Shown in pieces: positions 33,110-41,298 of a stretch of 59,666 nt of DNA. A program made the translations under genes and the position numbers. Source of the DNA: an uncultured Eubacteriales bacterium (lineage in GTDB: Bacteria; Bacillota; Clostridia; Oscillospirales; Butyricicoccaceae); assembly GCA_910579575.1 (NCBI GenBank), contig CAJTUM010000012.1, positions 1 to 59,666 of the forward strand, in the 5' to 3' direction. The stretch's first letter is position 1; the number at the start of each line of letters is the position of its first letter. Under the pieces are notes generated by a model that ran no database searches, was not told where the DNA came from, and was given only the letters and a program-made list of their open reading frames with translations.

Positions 33110-33417
33110 ATAATCTGTCAAAATTCCAAAAGATTTTTCTGGCGGCGGAGGGTACAATGAAACGACAAACAATAAAACGCAGCGGGAGAAGCGACGCGTG
33201 AGCGCCCAGAAGACGGCGGCGCCCATTCAGAGAAGCCGCGCCGGCCTGGCCGCCTGGCGGCCATATCATGAACTTGAGTCGGATGAACAAACTTTTGGGC
33301 TGCTGGCGGCAGAGGGAGGATGTTTACTTCATGCTTCAGCCCGGCCTGCCGTTGGCGTCGCTGCGCAAGATGATCGCCGGCAAAACGGTTCCAACCCAGG
33401 GCTGGAGCGCTCAATCG
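33110..33417. other. Intergenic stretch without a recognised gene
   Basis: Open frames of 60-100 codons exist on both strands but have no clear ribosome-binding site or family resemblance. A frame from 33268 (MNLSRMNKLLGCW) is the least unlikely, yet it would run through the terminator hairpin. I do not call a gene. Confidence 0.4.
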
Positions 33418-33455
33418 CAAAAAAGCCGGGGCGCTAAAGCGGCCCCGGCAGAAAA
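33418..33455 (-). terminator. Terminator after the C_GCAxxG_C_C gene
   Basis: GCCGGGGC / GCCCCGGC stem (33425-33449) with a T-run on the minus strand side. Confidence 0.82.
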
Positions 33456-33463
33456 ATTGCCCA

Positions 33464-33859
33464 TTATTTCAGATATTTTTCCAGGATTTTCGCCGCCAGC
33501 TCCACGGTAGCCAAGCAGCGCTGGCCCTCCTGAAAATGCGTGGGTTTGACCTCCCGGCAGACCTCTGCGCCGGCGGCCTGGGTAAATTCCGCCATAAAGG
33601 CTTTGATCTTTTCCCGCATTTCCACATTGTCGTGGGCGGGCTCCTCTGGCCCGCCAGTGGCAAGGGCGATGGCCATGGCGCCGCCGGCCGCCGCGCCGCA
33701 CAGGCTGCCGCAGCAGGCGCCGCCGCTGAAAGCCCCCGCCGCCTTCAGCGCCTGGGCGGAAGCGCCCAGGCGATACTCTTCGTCAGCGGCCAGAAAGATG
33801 GATTCCGCACAGCTCCGGTTCTGAGCGATATAATATTTGTATACATGATCCTGAATCAT
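33464..33859 (-). CDS. C_GCAxxG_C_C family redox-type protein
   Basis: A 131-residue protein with the Cys/Gly signature that names the family: RSCAESIF near residue 15, GGACCGSLCGAAAGGAMAI near residue 50, and a late CREVK. Members are thought to bind a metal or cluster, or to act in thiol redox; none is well characterised. The ATG at 33859 has GGAGGATTTTTTG upstream. It is monocistronic, with its own terminator. Confidence 0.87.
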   Translation of the reverse strand: MIQDHVYKYYIAQNRSCAESIFLAADEEYRLGASAQALKAAGAFSGGACCGSLCGAAAGGAMAIALATGGPEEPAHDNVEMREKIKAFMAEFTQAAGAEVCREVKPTHFQEGQRCLATVELAAKILEKYLK

Positions 33860-34117
33860 CAAAAAATCCTCCTTTTGTTTTGGGCTTGCCAAAGACCCTG
33901 TTCTTATGATACCCTTGTGCCAGGCGGCGACTGCGCGCCGGCCGCGCGACGGGGTTTTTCAAATGGTTTCGCCTTGGCGACGGAGCTCCCCAAAAACGGC
34001 TCCAAACGCCTTGGCATCGGCGAAAAGGCATATCCATCCGCCTCGCCGACATGGGTTGCGGCCGTCGGGCCCTCCTGACCGCCCCGACCATTATATCAAG
34101 AAAAGAGGGAAAAGGAA

Positions 34118-34390
34118 ATGAGTATTTTTGAAGCGACAATGTTGATCTGTTTTGGCGCCGCTTGGCCTATGAACATCGCCAAATCCCTGCGGATGAAATC
34201 CACCAAGGGCAAGAGCCTGTCCTTTCTGCTCACCATCGAGCTGGGATATGTGGCGGGCATTACCCACAAAATTTTGTACAGCCAAGATATCGTGCTGATT
34301 TTGTATGTCATCAATTTTTTGATGGTGGCTACCGACCTGACGCTGTATTTTATCTACCGCAGCCGGGAAAAGAAAGCCGGGCTGCAATGA
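34118..34390 (+). CDS. Small PQ-loop/SemiSWEET-like membrane protein
   Basis: A 90-residue protein with three hydrophobic segments (about 4-20, 35-50, 58-78), the size and layout of a SemiSWEET half-transporter. WPMNIAKSLRMKSTKGKSLSFL corresponds to the loop after helix 1, and the FLMVATDLTLYFIYR helix ends the protein. SemiSWEETs dimerise to carry sugars or related solutes. Ribosome-binding site GGGAAAAGGAA. It lies 52 bases before the prolyl-tRNA editing gene, probably in one transcript. Confidence 0.75.
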   Translation: MSIFEATMLICFGAAWPMNIAKSLRMKSTKGKSLSFLLTIELGYVAGITHKILYSQDIVLILYVINFLMVATDLTLYFIYRSREKKAGLQ

Positions 34391-34442
34391 GCGGCCGCCG
34401 CATTGCAAGGGTGGAATTTTCAAAAAAATAGAGGGGATTCGT

Positions 34443-34958
34443 ATGGAGAGAGGTTCGCCGGAGGCGATTTATCAGTTGCTGCGGGATTGGAATATTCCTT
34501 TCCGAAGCATAGAACATCCAGAAGCGGCGACCATGGAGGATTGCCAGGCCGTGGGCCGGCGGCTTGGGGCGCCATTTTGTAAAAATCTGTTTCTGGCCAA
34601 TCGGCGGCAGACGGAGTTTTTTCTGCTGCTGATCGGCGAGGACAAAAAATTCCGCACAGCGGAGGTATCCAAAAAAATCGGCCGATCTCGGCTGAGCTTT
34701 GGCAATGAGGACAAGCTCTGGCAGGCCTTGGGCGCTCGGCCTGGCTCCATTTCTCCTATGGGCCTGGTCTTTGACCAGGATCGAGAGATTCAGCTGATTG
34801 TGGATCAAGATGTGGCCGATTTGGAGGAATTTTGCGTCCATCCTTGCCAAAATACCCAAAGTCTGGCCCTGCGCTGGCAGGATTTTGAACAAATTTTCCT
34901 CAAGCGAACAGGTCACATTCCTCAATTTATTGAAATCACAGGAGAAATCCCGGAATAA
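34443..34958 (+). CDS. Prolyl-tRNA editing protein (YbaK/ProX family)
   Basis: A 171-residue aminoacyl-tRNA deacylase that clears mischarged Ala-tRNA(Pro) or Cys-tRNA(Pro) in trans. Family features: SIEHPEAATMEDC near residue 22, CKNLFLANRR, the DKKFRTAEVSKKIG segment with the catalytic Lys, PGSISPMGLVFD and the late TGHIPQFIEI. This layout fits the PrdX/ProXp-ala type best. Second gene after the SemiSWEET-like gene; a terminator follows. Confidence 0.9.
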   Translation: MERGSPEAIYQLLRDWNIPFRSIEHPEAATMEDCQAVGRRLGAPFCKNLFLANRRQTEFFLLLIGEDKKFRTAEVSKKIGRSRLSFGNEDKLWQALGARPGSISPMGLVFDQDREIQLIVDQDVADLEEFCVHPCQNTQSLALRWQDFEQIFLKRTGHIPQFIEITGEIPE

Positions 34959-34970
34959 GCGCTGAAAGAA

Positions 34971-35012
34971 AAATCCCTTGGAAGCAAGACCTGCTTCCGG
35001 GGATTCTTTTTT
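34971..35012 (+). terminator. Terminator after the prolyl-tRNA editing gene
   Basis: AATCCC-GGAAGCA / TGCTTCC-GGGATT stem followed by CTTTTTT. Confidence 0.88.
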
Positions 35013-35134
35013 AGCCAGCCCAGCGGAAACGGATTCGACGGATTATTTTCAACAAAGCGCCGCTGAGCGGCCCTCTGCTTGGGATTTCGTCAAAAACGCA
35101 AACGCGCTCCGCGCCAGGTCCGCCTGTAGGTCTG

Positions 35135-35170
35135 GCGGTTGAAAAGGAGTGAAAACCCCTTTTCAACCGC
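35135..35170. repeat. Inverted repeat downstream of the cobalamin adenosyltransferase gene
   Basis: Thirteen-base arms GCGGTTGAAAAGG / CCTTTTCAACCGC. It lacks a clear T-run, but may work as the transcription stop of the minus-strand operon ending at 35201. Confidence 0.6.
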
Positions 35171-35200
35171 GTTGCCTTTATCATGAGAGAAGGGGCGCCA

Positions 35201-35722
35201 TTATCGTTCAATCCCATCCCGGGCCAGCAGGCCCTGGGTCGCGTAGTAATGGCGGATTTCCTTCATTTCCGTTACCAGATCCGCCCGATCCAGCAGAGAT
35301 TGGGGCATATACCGGCCAGTGAGCGCCAGTTCCAGGGAATCCGGCCGAGCGTCCAGCAAGGATAGGGCGTCTTTTTCGGTAAACAGACCGCAGACAATGG
35401 CGATGCTGAATTCGTCCAAAATCATCAGATCATATTGACCGCTTTCCATCAGCCGCCGCACATGATTCAGCCCGTCCAGGGCGGCTTGGCGATCTCCGTC
35501 GTTGGGCGGTCTGTCAAGAAAACAGCCCCGGCCCAGCTGCTCCACGACAATCTGAGGCAAAGCTTGTTCGATCAGCTGGACCTCGTGGTATTTCATATCT
35601 TTGACAAACTGGCCGATATAAACCCGCAGACCGGCGCCGGCGGCCCGCAGAGCCAAGCCCACGGCGGCGGTAGTTTTGCCCTTGCCGTCGCCAGTGTATA
35701 TCTGGAGATATCCCTTTTCCAT
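35201..35722 (-). CDS. Cob(I)yrinic acid a,c-diamide adenosyltransferase (CobO/BtuR type)
   Basis: A 173-residue P-loop adenosyltransferase that uses ATP to form adenosylcobalamin. The N-terminus YLQIYTGDGKGKTTAAVGLA carries the unusual P-loop GDGKGKTT (residues 11-18); VYIGQFVKDMKYHEV and MILDEFSIAI (Walker B, Asp-Glu) follow. No other cobalamin gene is nearby, so it probably salvages imported corrinoids. It starts 4 bases after the aldo/keto reductase stop, which implies co-transcription. Confidence 0.93.
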   Translation of the reverse strand: MEKGYLQIYTGDGKGKTTAAVGLALRAAGAGLRVYIGQFVKDMKYHEVQLIEQALPQIVVEQLGRGCFLDRPPNDGDRQAALDGLNHVRRLMESGQYDLMILDEFSIAIVCGLFTEKDALSLLDARPDSLELALTGRYMPQSLLDRADLVTEMKEIRHYYATQGLLARDGIER

Positions 35723-35725
35723 AGC

Positions 35726-36877
35726 TTATTTCCCGAAAATCTGGACAGCTCGAGCCATGTTTTCGGCTACAGCCACGCCGAAGGGACACCGGCTCTCGCA
35801 GGCATGGCAGCCGACGCAGTCGCTTCCATGGCGCTCCAACGCCTCATAATGGGCCTGTACCGTAGGGGGAAGCTGAGGCTGGCTTTCCGCCAGGTCCAGC
35901 AGCTTGTTGACCTGAGCCACGTTGATATGAGCCGGGCAGGGCAGGCAGTGGTTGCAATACATACATTTGCCCCGCAGAGAAAATTGAGGCGTGGCGGCCA
36001 GCAGCAGGGAGTAATCTTTCTCTTCATCAGAAGCCTGCTCATACCGACAGCTTTCCAGTATTTCCTCCGGCGTTCTGGCGCCTGCCAGCACGCTGGCCAC
36101 AGCCGGCCTGTCCAGAGCGTAATGAATGCATTGGATAGGCGTCAGCGCTATGCCGAAGGGGGAACGTTTGGCGTCCAACAGAGCGCCGGCGGCCAAACTT
36201 TTCATTACGGTAACGCCCACGTTTTCCCGCTGACAGGCCTGATAAAACGCTTCGCGGACAGGGTTTACGCCCAGCAGGGGCTGCCGATAGGTGGCCTGAT
36301 CGAAAAGGGGGGCGGTGGAGCCCAAGCCCTCGGGCAACAGGTCGTAAGCCGGGTTGACGCTGAACAAAATCACGTCAATCAGCCCGGTTTCCACCGCCCG
36401 CAGGCCGATAGCCGGGTCGTGGGTGCTAATGCCCAAGGCGCGTATCACGCCCTGTTGCTTTAGCTTCTGCGCATAATCCGCTGTGCCGCCGGCGAAAATC
36501 TGGTCAAATTCCCGGTCGGTATCCACGCAGTGCAGCATTCCAATATCAATGTAGTCTGTTTGCAGCCGAGTCAGCAGGTCTTCAAAAAAGCGCTGGGTTT
36601 CCCTCAGCTCGCGGGTGCGGCCGTATTGGTCGTCCTTCCAGATTGCGCCAAAATGGCCCTGGATCAGCACGTCTTTCCGGCGGCCTTGCAGCGCCCGACC
36701 GATATCCGAGCGGATTTGAGGCTGAGACATGAAGACGTCCAGAAGATTGACTCCCTGGCTCAAGGCGGCGTCGATCACCGCCCGCACAGCCGGGTAGTTC
36801 TGCCCCTCCAAATACTCGCAGCCCAGGCCGACGCGGCTAACCTCCAGCCCGGAGCGGCCCAATGTTTGATAGAGCAT
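35726..36877 (-). CDS. Aldo/keto reductase with C-terminal 4Fe-4S domain
   Basis: A 383-residue protein. Residues 1-280 form an aldo/keto reductase barrel: MLYQTLGRSGLEVSRVGLGC, then VNLLDVF (catalytic Asp region), YIDIGMLHCVD and LGISTHDP. The C-terminal domain holds CMYCNHCLPCP near residue 295 and CVGCHACESRCPF near residue 355, typical of ferredoxin-type clusters. Such enzymes are common in anaerobes; substrate unknown. The usual catalytic Tyr motif is not obvious. Start at 36877 with AGGTG upstream. First gene of an operon with the cobalamin adenosyltransferase. Confidence 0.92.
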   Translation of the reverse strand: MLYQTLGRSGLEVSRVGLGCEYLEGQNYPAVRAVIDAALSQGVNLLDVFMSQPQIRSDIGRALQGRRKDVLIQGHFGAIWKDDQYGRTRELRETQRFFEDLLTRLQTDYIDIGMLHCVDTDREFDQIFAGGTADYAQKLKQQGVIRALGISTHDPAIGLRAVETGLIDVILFSVNPAYDLLPEGLGSTAPLFDQATYRQPLLGVNPVREAFYQACQRENVGVTVMKSLAAGALLDAKRSPFGIALTPIQCIHYALDRPAVASVLAGARTPEEILESCRYEQASDEEKDYSLLLAATPQFSLRGKCMYCNHCLPCPAHINVAQVNKLLDLAESQPQLPPTVQAHYEALERHGSDCVGCHACESRCPFGVAVAENMARAVQIFGK

Positions 36878-36988
36878 GGTTTCACCTGCTTTCATGAGAA
36901 TTGCTATTATCTTATCACAGGGAAGATAAGGGCGCAAGAAAGGGATTGGAAGAAGCAACGGAAACCTCTTACTTTGCTAAAAATGCAA

Positions 36989-37017
36989 CAAAAAAGCGGG
37001 CCAAAGCCCGCTTTTTT
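36989..37017. terminator. Terminator downstream of the flavin reductase gene
   Basis: AAAAAAGCGGGC / GCCCGCTTTTTT with loop CAAA; symmetrical, works on either strand. Confidence 0.93.
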
Positions 37018-37025
37018 GGCGCGTT

Positions 37026-37538
37026 TTATTGCTCTTGAACGGCGCCGGCCAGCTTAGCGTAGCCGTTCCAAGCGAAGAGGGCTTGCTCGGCAGGGTCGCC
37101 GTAAACCTGGTCCACAGCGCACAGATAGAGATAGTGGTCGCCCGCCTCTACCGTCTGCTGGAGAGAGCATTGGATCACGACGCGACTGTGGACGGGAACT
37201 TGGATGGGACAATCGGGCAGACTGGTCAAGTCTATGCCAAATTTTTCTGCTTTATCTGCGTCTCTGCCGGATACGGAGCCGCAGGACAGAGCGGCTTGAG
37301 CCAAATCCTTTCCAGGCATAGCCAACGCGACCTTTTGATTCTGGCGAACCATTTCGCCGCTGTAAGAGGCTTTGTTCATGGCAAAACCGATTAAATTGGG
37401 ATTGAAAGACAGATAGGTCCACCAGGATACGGCGGCCAGATTGGTTTTTCTTTCAGGCGTTTGGGTGCAAACAAGGGTCAGCGGGTTGGGGGAGGTGAAT
37501 TTGCTGGCCTGCCCCAGCGTCATTGGTTTCAAAGCCAT
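37026..37538 (-). CDS. Flavin reductase-like FMN-binding protein
   Basis: A 170-residue protein of the flavin reductase family (split beta-barrel). Seen: NPLTLVCTQTPERKTNLAAVSWWTYLS (flavin-binding start), LIGFAMNKASYSGEMVRQN and the FAWNGYAKL end. It may supply reduced flavin or reduce a small substrate. Lies 51 bases after the NADPH-dependent FMN reductase-like gene on the same strand, probably in one operon controlled by the divergent HxlR regulator. Confidence 0.9.
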   Translation of the reverse strand: MALKPMTLGQASKFTSPNPLTLVCTQTPERKTNLAAVSWWTYLSFNPNLIGFAMNKASYSGEMVRQNQKVALAMPGKDLAQAALSCGSVSGRDADKAEKFGIDLTSLPDCPIQVPVHSRVVIQCSLQQTVEAGDHYLYLCAVDQVYGDPAEQALFAWNGYAKLAGAVQEQ

Positions 37539-37589
37539 AACGGTATTATCCTTTCTCGATTGTCAGAGTTTCGATGAAATCGACGCAAA

Positions 37590-38138
37590 TTATAGGGAAG
37601 CGCCCAGCTTTTTGGCCTCTTCCAGCTCGGGGCGGTCTTTGATATCGCCCGGTTGAGCCACGCCGCCGCACAGCACTTTGCCAAGGTTGTTCCACTTTAG
37701 ATGCTTGGTCAAATGATCGTAATACAGAGCGACATCTTCAAAATCGTCGCCTTCGGCGGCCATCAACAGCACGGCGCCTCGGTCGTGGCCCCGCAGCAGG
37801 TTGTCGCCGCCCTCTTCCAAGGCAAACAGACGGTCGACGGCTGTGCGCAGCTGACCGCTCATGTTCCAATAATACAGAGGGGAGGCCAGCACGACGATAT
37901 CGCACGCTTTGGCTACAGGATAAATTTGATTCATATCGTCCTGCTGAACGCAAGGACAATCCTTGGAGCTATCGCCTGCCCAGCAGCCCTTGCAGCCGTG
38001 GATATTCATGCTGTCCAGAAAAAATTCCGTTACCTTGTGTCCGGCGCTTTCCGCCCCTTCGGCAAAGGCTTTTGTCAGCCCGGCGGTGTTGCCGGTCTTG
38101 CGGGGGCTGCCATTGAGAATCAGAATGTTTTTACCCAT
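37590..38138 (-). CDS. Flavodoxin-fold NAD(P)H-dependent oxidoreductase
   Basis: A 182-residue flavodoxin-fold reductase. FMN phosphate loop ILNGSPRKTGNTAGL (residues 7-21), a Cys-rich insert (GCKGCWAG ... DCPCVQQDDM, near residues 48-68) typical of iron-sulfur flavoprotein or multimeric reductases, and SPLYYWNMSGQLRT for FMN. Start at 38138 with GGAGG 8 bases upstream. It is divergent from an HxlR-family gene, the usual arrangement for redox or electrophile-responsive pairs. Confidence 0.92.
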   Translation of the reverse strand: MGKNILILNGSPRKTGNTAGLTKAFAEGAESAGHKVTEFFLDSMNIHGCKGCWAGDSSKDCPCVQQDDMNQIYPVAKACDIVVLASPLYYWNMSGQLRTAVDRLFALEEGGDNLLRGHDRGAVLLMAAEGDDFEDVALYYDHLTKHLKWNNLGKVLCGGVAQPGDIKDRPELEEAKKLGASL

Positions 38139-38168
38139 TGTTTGTTCCTCCAATTCGGGTCTTGACCC

Positions 38169-38196
38169 TTGATTTTTGTTTGGAATCTGCTATCAT
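38169..38196 (+). promoter_or_regulatory. Promoter of the HxlR gene
   Basis: TTGATT (38169-38174), 16-base spacer, TATCAT (38191-38196). Confidence 0.5.
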
Positions 38197-38221
38197 AGTA
38201 AACAAACATGGGATAAAAAAC

Positions 38222-38248
38222 AAGTACGCACAATCAAGTGCGATACTT
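38222..38248. promoter_or_regulatory. Candidate HxlR operator
   Basis: Near-palindrome AAGTA-CGCAC ... GTGCG-ATACTT with a 6-base centre, located between the promoter and the HxlR start. HxlR-type regulators usually bind such GTGCG/CGCAC-like repeats next to their own gene. Confidence 0.55.
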
Positions 38249-38269
38249 ACGGAAAGGAAAGCGTTCGAT

Positions 38270-38611
38270 ATGCAGCTGGAATGTATTTTGAAAGAACGGT
38301 TGGAAGACACGGGATTTGCTTATACGCTGTCGTTAATCAATGGGAAATATAAGATGACGATTTTATACGTTTTGATGCTCAAAGGCCCTGTGCGCTTCAA
38401 CGAGCTGAAGCGACAGATTGGCTCCATTTCGTATAAAACGCTTAGCGTCGCTTTGAAGGAACTGGAAGGGGATCGGCTCGTCAGCCGAAAGGAATATCCC
38501 CAGATTCCCCCCAAGGTGGAATACAGATTGACGCAGCGGGGCGAGACGCTGATCCCCATCCTGAACGCCATGTGCGATTGGGGCGAGGAAAACAGACTGC
38601 CGACGGAATAG
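38270..38611 (+). CDS. HxlR family transcriptional regulator
   Basis: A 113-residue winged-helix regulator of the HxlR type. It has Cys5 (LECILKERL), the first helix SLINGKYKMTILYVLMLKG, the recognition part RFNELKRQIGSISYKTLSVALKELEGDRLV and the wing PPKVEYRLTQRGETLIPI. HxlR proteins often sense electrophiles or redox state through an N-terminal Cys. It is divergent from the flavodoxin-fold reductase operon, its probable target. Confidence 0.93.
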   Translation: MQLECILKERLEDTGFAYTLSLINGKYKMTILYVLMLKGPVRFNELKRQIGSISYKTLSVALKELEGDRLVSRKEYPQIPPKVEYRLTQRGETLIPILNAMCDWGEENRLPTE

Positions 38612-38688
38612 GACGCATTGGAACAACGACGCCCCTCGCGGATCAACGATCCTCGAGGGGCGTCGGTCGTGAAGATTGCCGTCTTTTA

Positions 38689-38847
38689 GCGCCATAGCCC
38701 AAAGGCCGGCGGAGCGCTTGGGCTCGTTATTTGGCCGTCGCGCCGTCGCGATGGATTGCAGGAACCTTTTTGGTGAGGGCCGCTGGCGCCATAGCCCAAG
38801 GCTGGCGGAGCGCTTGGGCTCGTTATTTGGCCGTCGCGCCGTCGCGA
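38689..38847. repeat. Direct repeat of about 62 bp overlapping the 3' end of the serine dehydratase gene
   Basis: Copy one 38689-38751, copy two 38786-38847 (period 97). They differ by one inserted base and one substitution. Each holds an AGCCCAAG/CTTGGGCT hairpin. Copy two includes the last codons and the stop of the dehydratase, so a segment covering the gene end and hairpin was duplicated. Confidence 0.9.
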
Positions 38848-40421
38848 CGCCATTGGCGAAATGCAGCGGCGGCGCAACGGGCGGCAGGGGCGGCGCAGTG
38901 CCCGCCCCGGGCGGTGCACAAAAGGTCGCCGGAAAGACTGCGTCCTACCTGATCGGCTACGTCCACCGCCTCATGGAAGGGCAATACCGGGTCTTGGCCG
39001 GCCAAAGCCCACTGGGCGAAGACGATAGGCATACTGGCGATACACAACACGCGGGACATACAGGGCATATCCTTGCCGCCGGGGATAGGGTCGCAGGGCC
39101 AGCCTACGGCAGCCTGAAGCGTCATAGAGGCGGCGGCTTCTGCCTGCTCGGGGGAACCGCCCAGCATCTGGACCAAAGCCGCGGCGGCCATAGCGGCGCA
39201 GCAACCGCATTCGCCGGCGCAGCCGATGACTTCGCCGGTGGGATTGGTGCGGGTATAGCAAATGGCGCCTACGCCGGCGGCCACAAACAGGCCCTGAAGA
39301 ACAGCTTCGTCGGAAAGTCCCAGCTCCTCTTGAACGGCGGACAGCACGCCATAGAGAAAACCGCCTCCTGTGCCCATAGGCCCGGGCACGTTGAGCACGC
39401 CGGCTACAGGAGGCTGCCCCGCCGTAACATAGCGAATGGATTTGGAAATTACGCCCATATTCAGAGGCAAACGGGGCAGAGCGGCGTCCCACTTTTGGTA
39501 GTGCAGTTCGGTGAAGGGAGTGCAGAGCGGCTTTGCATTTTCTTCATAAAGAGCGTGGGTGCGGCGATGCATGGCGGGTTGAATTTTGTCCCGCATAAAG
39601 GCGACGACCTGCTGCCGGTCCCAGCCGGAGGCGGCCATTTCGTAATCAATCGCCACTTCGGCCAGCGTTTTGCCTTGCTCCTGGGCCAGCCGACGCCATA
39701 TCGCCATGGTGTCAAAAAGCTGAGGTTTTTTGGCCGCCGTGGTGGGGACGGGCAAGATCGGGGGCGTCATGGCGATATCCAGCCCCGTCAACGACTGGAT
39801 CAGCGATGGATTGGGCGCGGATTCCAGCTTGAACCAGTGCATTCGGCCGCCTTTTTGGCCCTCGCCTGCGCCGGATTCCAAAATGGGTTGGCAGGCGGCG
39901 ACTTTGGCGGTCAATTCGGCGCCGTCCAAAGCGTTATTGGGGTCAAAGACGTATAATGCGTAGGTATCCCCTTTGCCGGAAAAGGCGTAGCCGTTGACCC
40001 ACACGGTTTCCACCATGCCGCCGCCGATGGAATTGGCTACAAGGGTCGCCTTTTTGCCCGAAACCCCGGTGAGAATGAATTTCAAGGCGTTAATATGGTC
40101 GCTTTCCTTCATGGGGCAGAAAGCAAAGCGGTAGGAGACGCCCTTTTGCTGAAGCGTCTCTTTGACGGCAAAAAAATCTGGATGATCTGGCGCCCGACCC
40201 AAAGCGCCGTTGAGCATCCCAAGATCCTCGTTCATCTGCCCGAAAGCTCCGGCAAAAGAGCCTTCTGGGTCCATTTCCACCAGGATATCCGCCGCGTCCT
40301 CGCCCAGCAGGGCCCGGCACAGCAGCCCCGCCCGGCAGGGGGCGGCCATATGGGAACTGGAGCCCGGTTGCATCAGCGGGCCGAATACGTCGTTGTAGAA
40401 CTCTGGATACAATTCTGTCAT
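38823..40421 (-). CDS. L-serine dehydratase, fused beta-alpha form (4Fe-4S)
   Basis: A 532-residue single-chain protein. The N-terminal region has the SDH-beta signature PGSSSHMAAP (near residue 19). The C-terminal half has the SDH-alpha cluster motif CAGECGCCAAM (near residue 407) and further conserved Cys (CDPIPGGKDMPCMSR). The family uses a 4Fe-4S cluster to turn L-serine into pyruvate and ammonia. Order beta-alpha is that of the fused enzymes, but it is longer than the roughly 455 residues common there. The gene has its own promoter and a terminator-like hairpin in the leader, so attenuation is possible. The last codons overlap a direct repeat. Confidence 0.83.
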   Translation of the reverse strand: MTELYPEFYNDVFGPLMQPGSSSHMAAPCRAGLLCRALLGEDAADILVEMDPEGSFAGAFGQMNEDLGMLNGALGRAPDHPDFFAVKETLQQKGVSYRFAFCPMKESDHINALKFILTGVSGKKATLVANSIGGGMVETVWVNGYAFSGKGDTYALYVFDPNNALDGAELTAKVAACQPILESGAGEGQKGGRMHWFKLESAPNPSLIQSLTGLDIAMTPPILPVPTTAAKKPQLFDTMAIWRRLAQEQGKTLAEVAIDYEMAASGWDRQQVVAFMRDKIQPAMHRRTHALYEENAKPLCTPFTELHYQKWDAALPRLPLNMGVISKSIRYVTAGQPPVAGVLNVPGPMGTGGGFLYGVLSAVQEELGLSDEAVLQGLFVAAGVGAICYTRTNPTGEVIGCAGECGCCAAMAAAALVQMLGGSPEQAEAAASMTLQAAVGWPCDPIPGGKDMPCMSRVLCIASMPIVFAQWALAGQDPVLPFHEAVDVADQVGRSLSGDLLCTARGGHCAAPAARCAAAAFRQWRRDGATAK

Positions 40422-40454
40422 AGGAGAAGCCTGCTTTCTTTCTCAAAATGGAAA

Positions 40455-40493
40455 AACAAAAAGCCCGGCTGTGCAGAGGGGCGTAGCCGGGCA
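40455..40493 (-). terminator. Terminator-like hairpin in the serine dehydratase leader
   Basis: Minus strand GCCCGGCT / AGCCGGGC around a 14-base loop, then TTTTTGTTTTT. It lies between the promoter and the start, about 35 bases before the ATG. It may be an attenuator. Confidence 0.75.
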
Positions 40494-40513
40494 AAATGCG
40501 TCTTCTTGGGTTT

Positions 40514-40542
40514 AGTATAGGGGAAAAAGGGACAAAAGACAA
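40514..40542 (-). promoter_or_regulatory. Promoter of the serine dehydratase gene
   Basis: Minus strand TTGTCT (40537-40542), 17-base spacer, TATACT (40514-40519). The transcript start would be about 15-20 bases before the hairpin. Confidence 0.75.
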
Positions 40543-40611
40543 GGAAAAACCGCCGATATTAGCAAAATAACCGGAAAAACAGCAAAGCCGCGTTGGCCCT
40601 ATAAGCAAAAA

Positions 40612-41298
40612 TTACAGCAGAATCGGGACGCGGACAGCAGGGTTGACGGTCAGAGCGCCGGGGGATACGCGGCATTCCAGCGCCAGAATTTCCACTCCGG
40701 CCTGACGGCAGCGGCGCAGGGCCTGGCCGAAGGCGGGATCGGTTGCGTCGTTGGGGGCAAAGGATTGGGCGCCTTCCATCTGAATGATAAAAACCGCCAT
40801 GGCTCGATAGCCTTGCTCCGCGCAGCGAATCAGGCCGTTTAGATGCTTGAGACCCCGTTCCGTGGGCGCGTCCGGAAAATAGCAGCGGCCCTGGTCTTCC
40901 AGGGTGCAGCCCTTGACCTCGGCAAAGATTTTTTCGCCTTGGCTTTCGATGTAAAAATCAAACCGGGAATCGCCGAAGACTGTTTCCGGGCGGATCAAAG
41001 GCTCCGGGCCGAAAGCGCCGCTTTGGGCCGCCCATTCGCCAAATACCTTGTTGGGGGCGGCGCTGTCCATATTGACGAGCTTATCTTCCTTTTCCACAGC
41101 AATCAGGTCGTAAGGGGTGCGGCGGGCCGGGTTTTGGGCTTTTTCCAGGTAAACGGTATACCCTGGAACCAGCAGCTCCCGGCAGCGGCCGGTGTTTTTT
41201 ACATGACAGATCTGCCGCCGCCCCTCCAGCTCCACATAGGCCACAAAACGGTTGGGCCGCTCCAAAAAGCGGGCTTTCACAACCTGACCGTATTTCAC
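40612..41298 (-). CDS. sfsA: SfsA family DNA/RNA nuclease-like protein
   Basis: A 228-residue SfsA homologue: N-terminal OB-like part (ARFLERPNRFVAYVELEGRR, HVKNTGRCRELL) and a nuclease-like core with SRFDFYIES, AEVKGCTLED (active-site Glu-x-Lys) and FPDAPTERGLKHL. Its cellular role is not settled; it was first named for sugar fermentation stimulation. It is the last gene of the aro operon, overlapping the aroQ stop by four bases (ATGA). Confidence 0.93.
   Translation of the reverse strand: MKYGQVVKARFLERPNRFVAYVELEGRRQICHVKNTGRCRELLVPGYTVYLEKAQNPARRTPYDLIAVEKEDKLVNMDSAAPNKVFGEWAAQSGAFGPEPLIRPETVFGDSRFDFYIESQGEKIFAEVKGCTLEDQGRCYFPDAPTERGLKHLNGLIRCAEQGYRAMAVFIIQMEGAQSFAPNDATDPAFGQALRRCRQAGVEILALECRVSPGALTVNPAVRVPILL

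Noticed and set aside
33198..33510. Small open frames between the AraC and C_GCAxxG_C_C genes
   Set aside because: No ribosome-binding site or family resemblance; one reads through a terminator hairpin.
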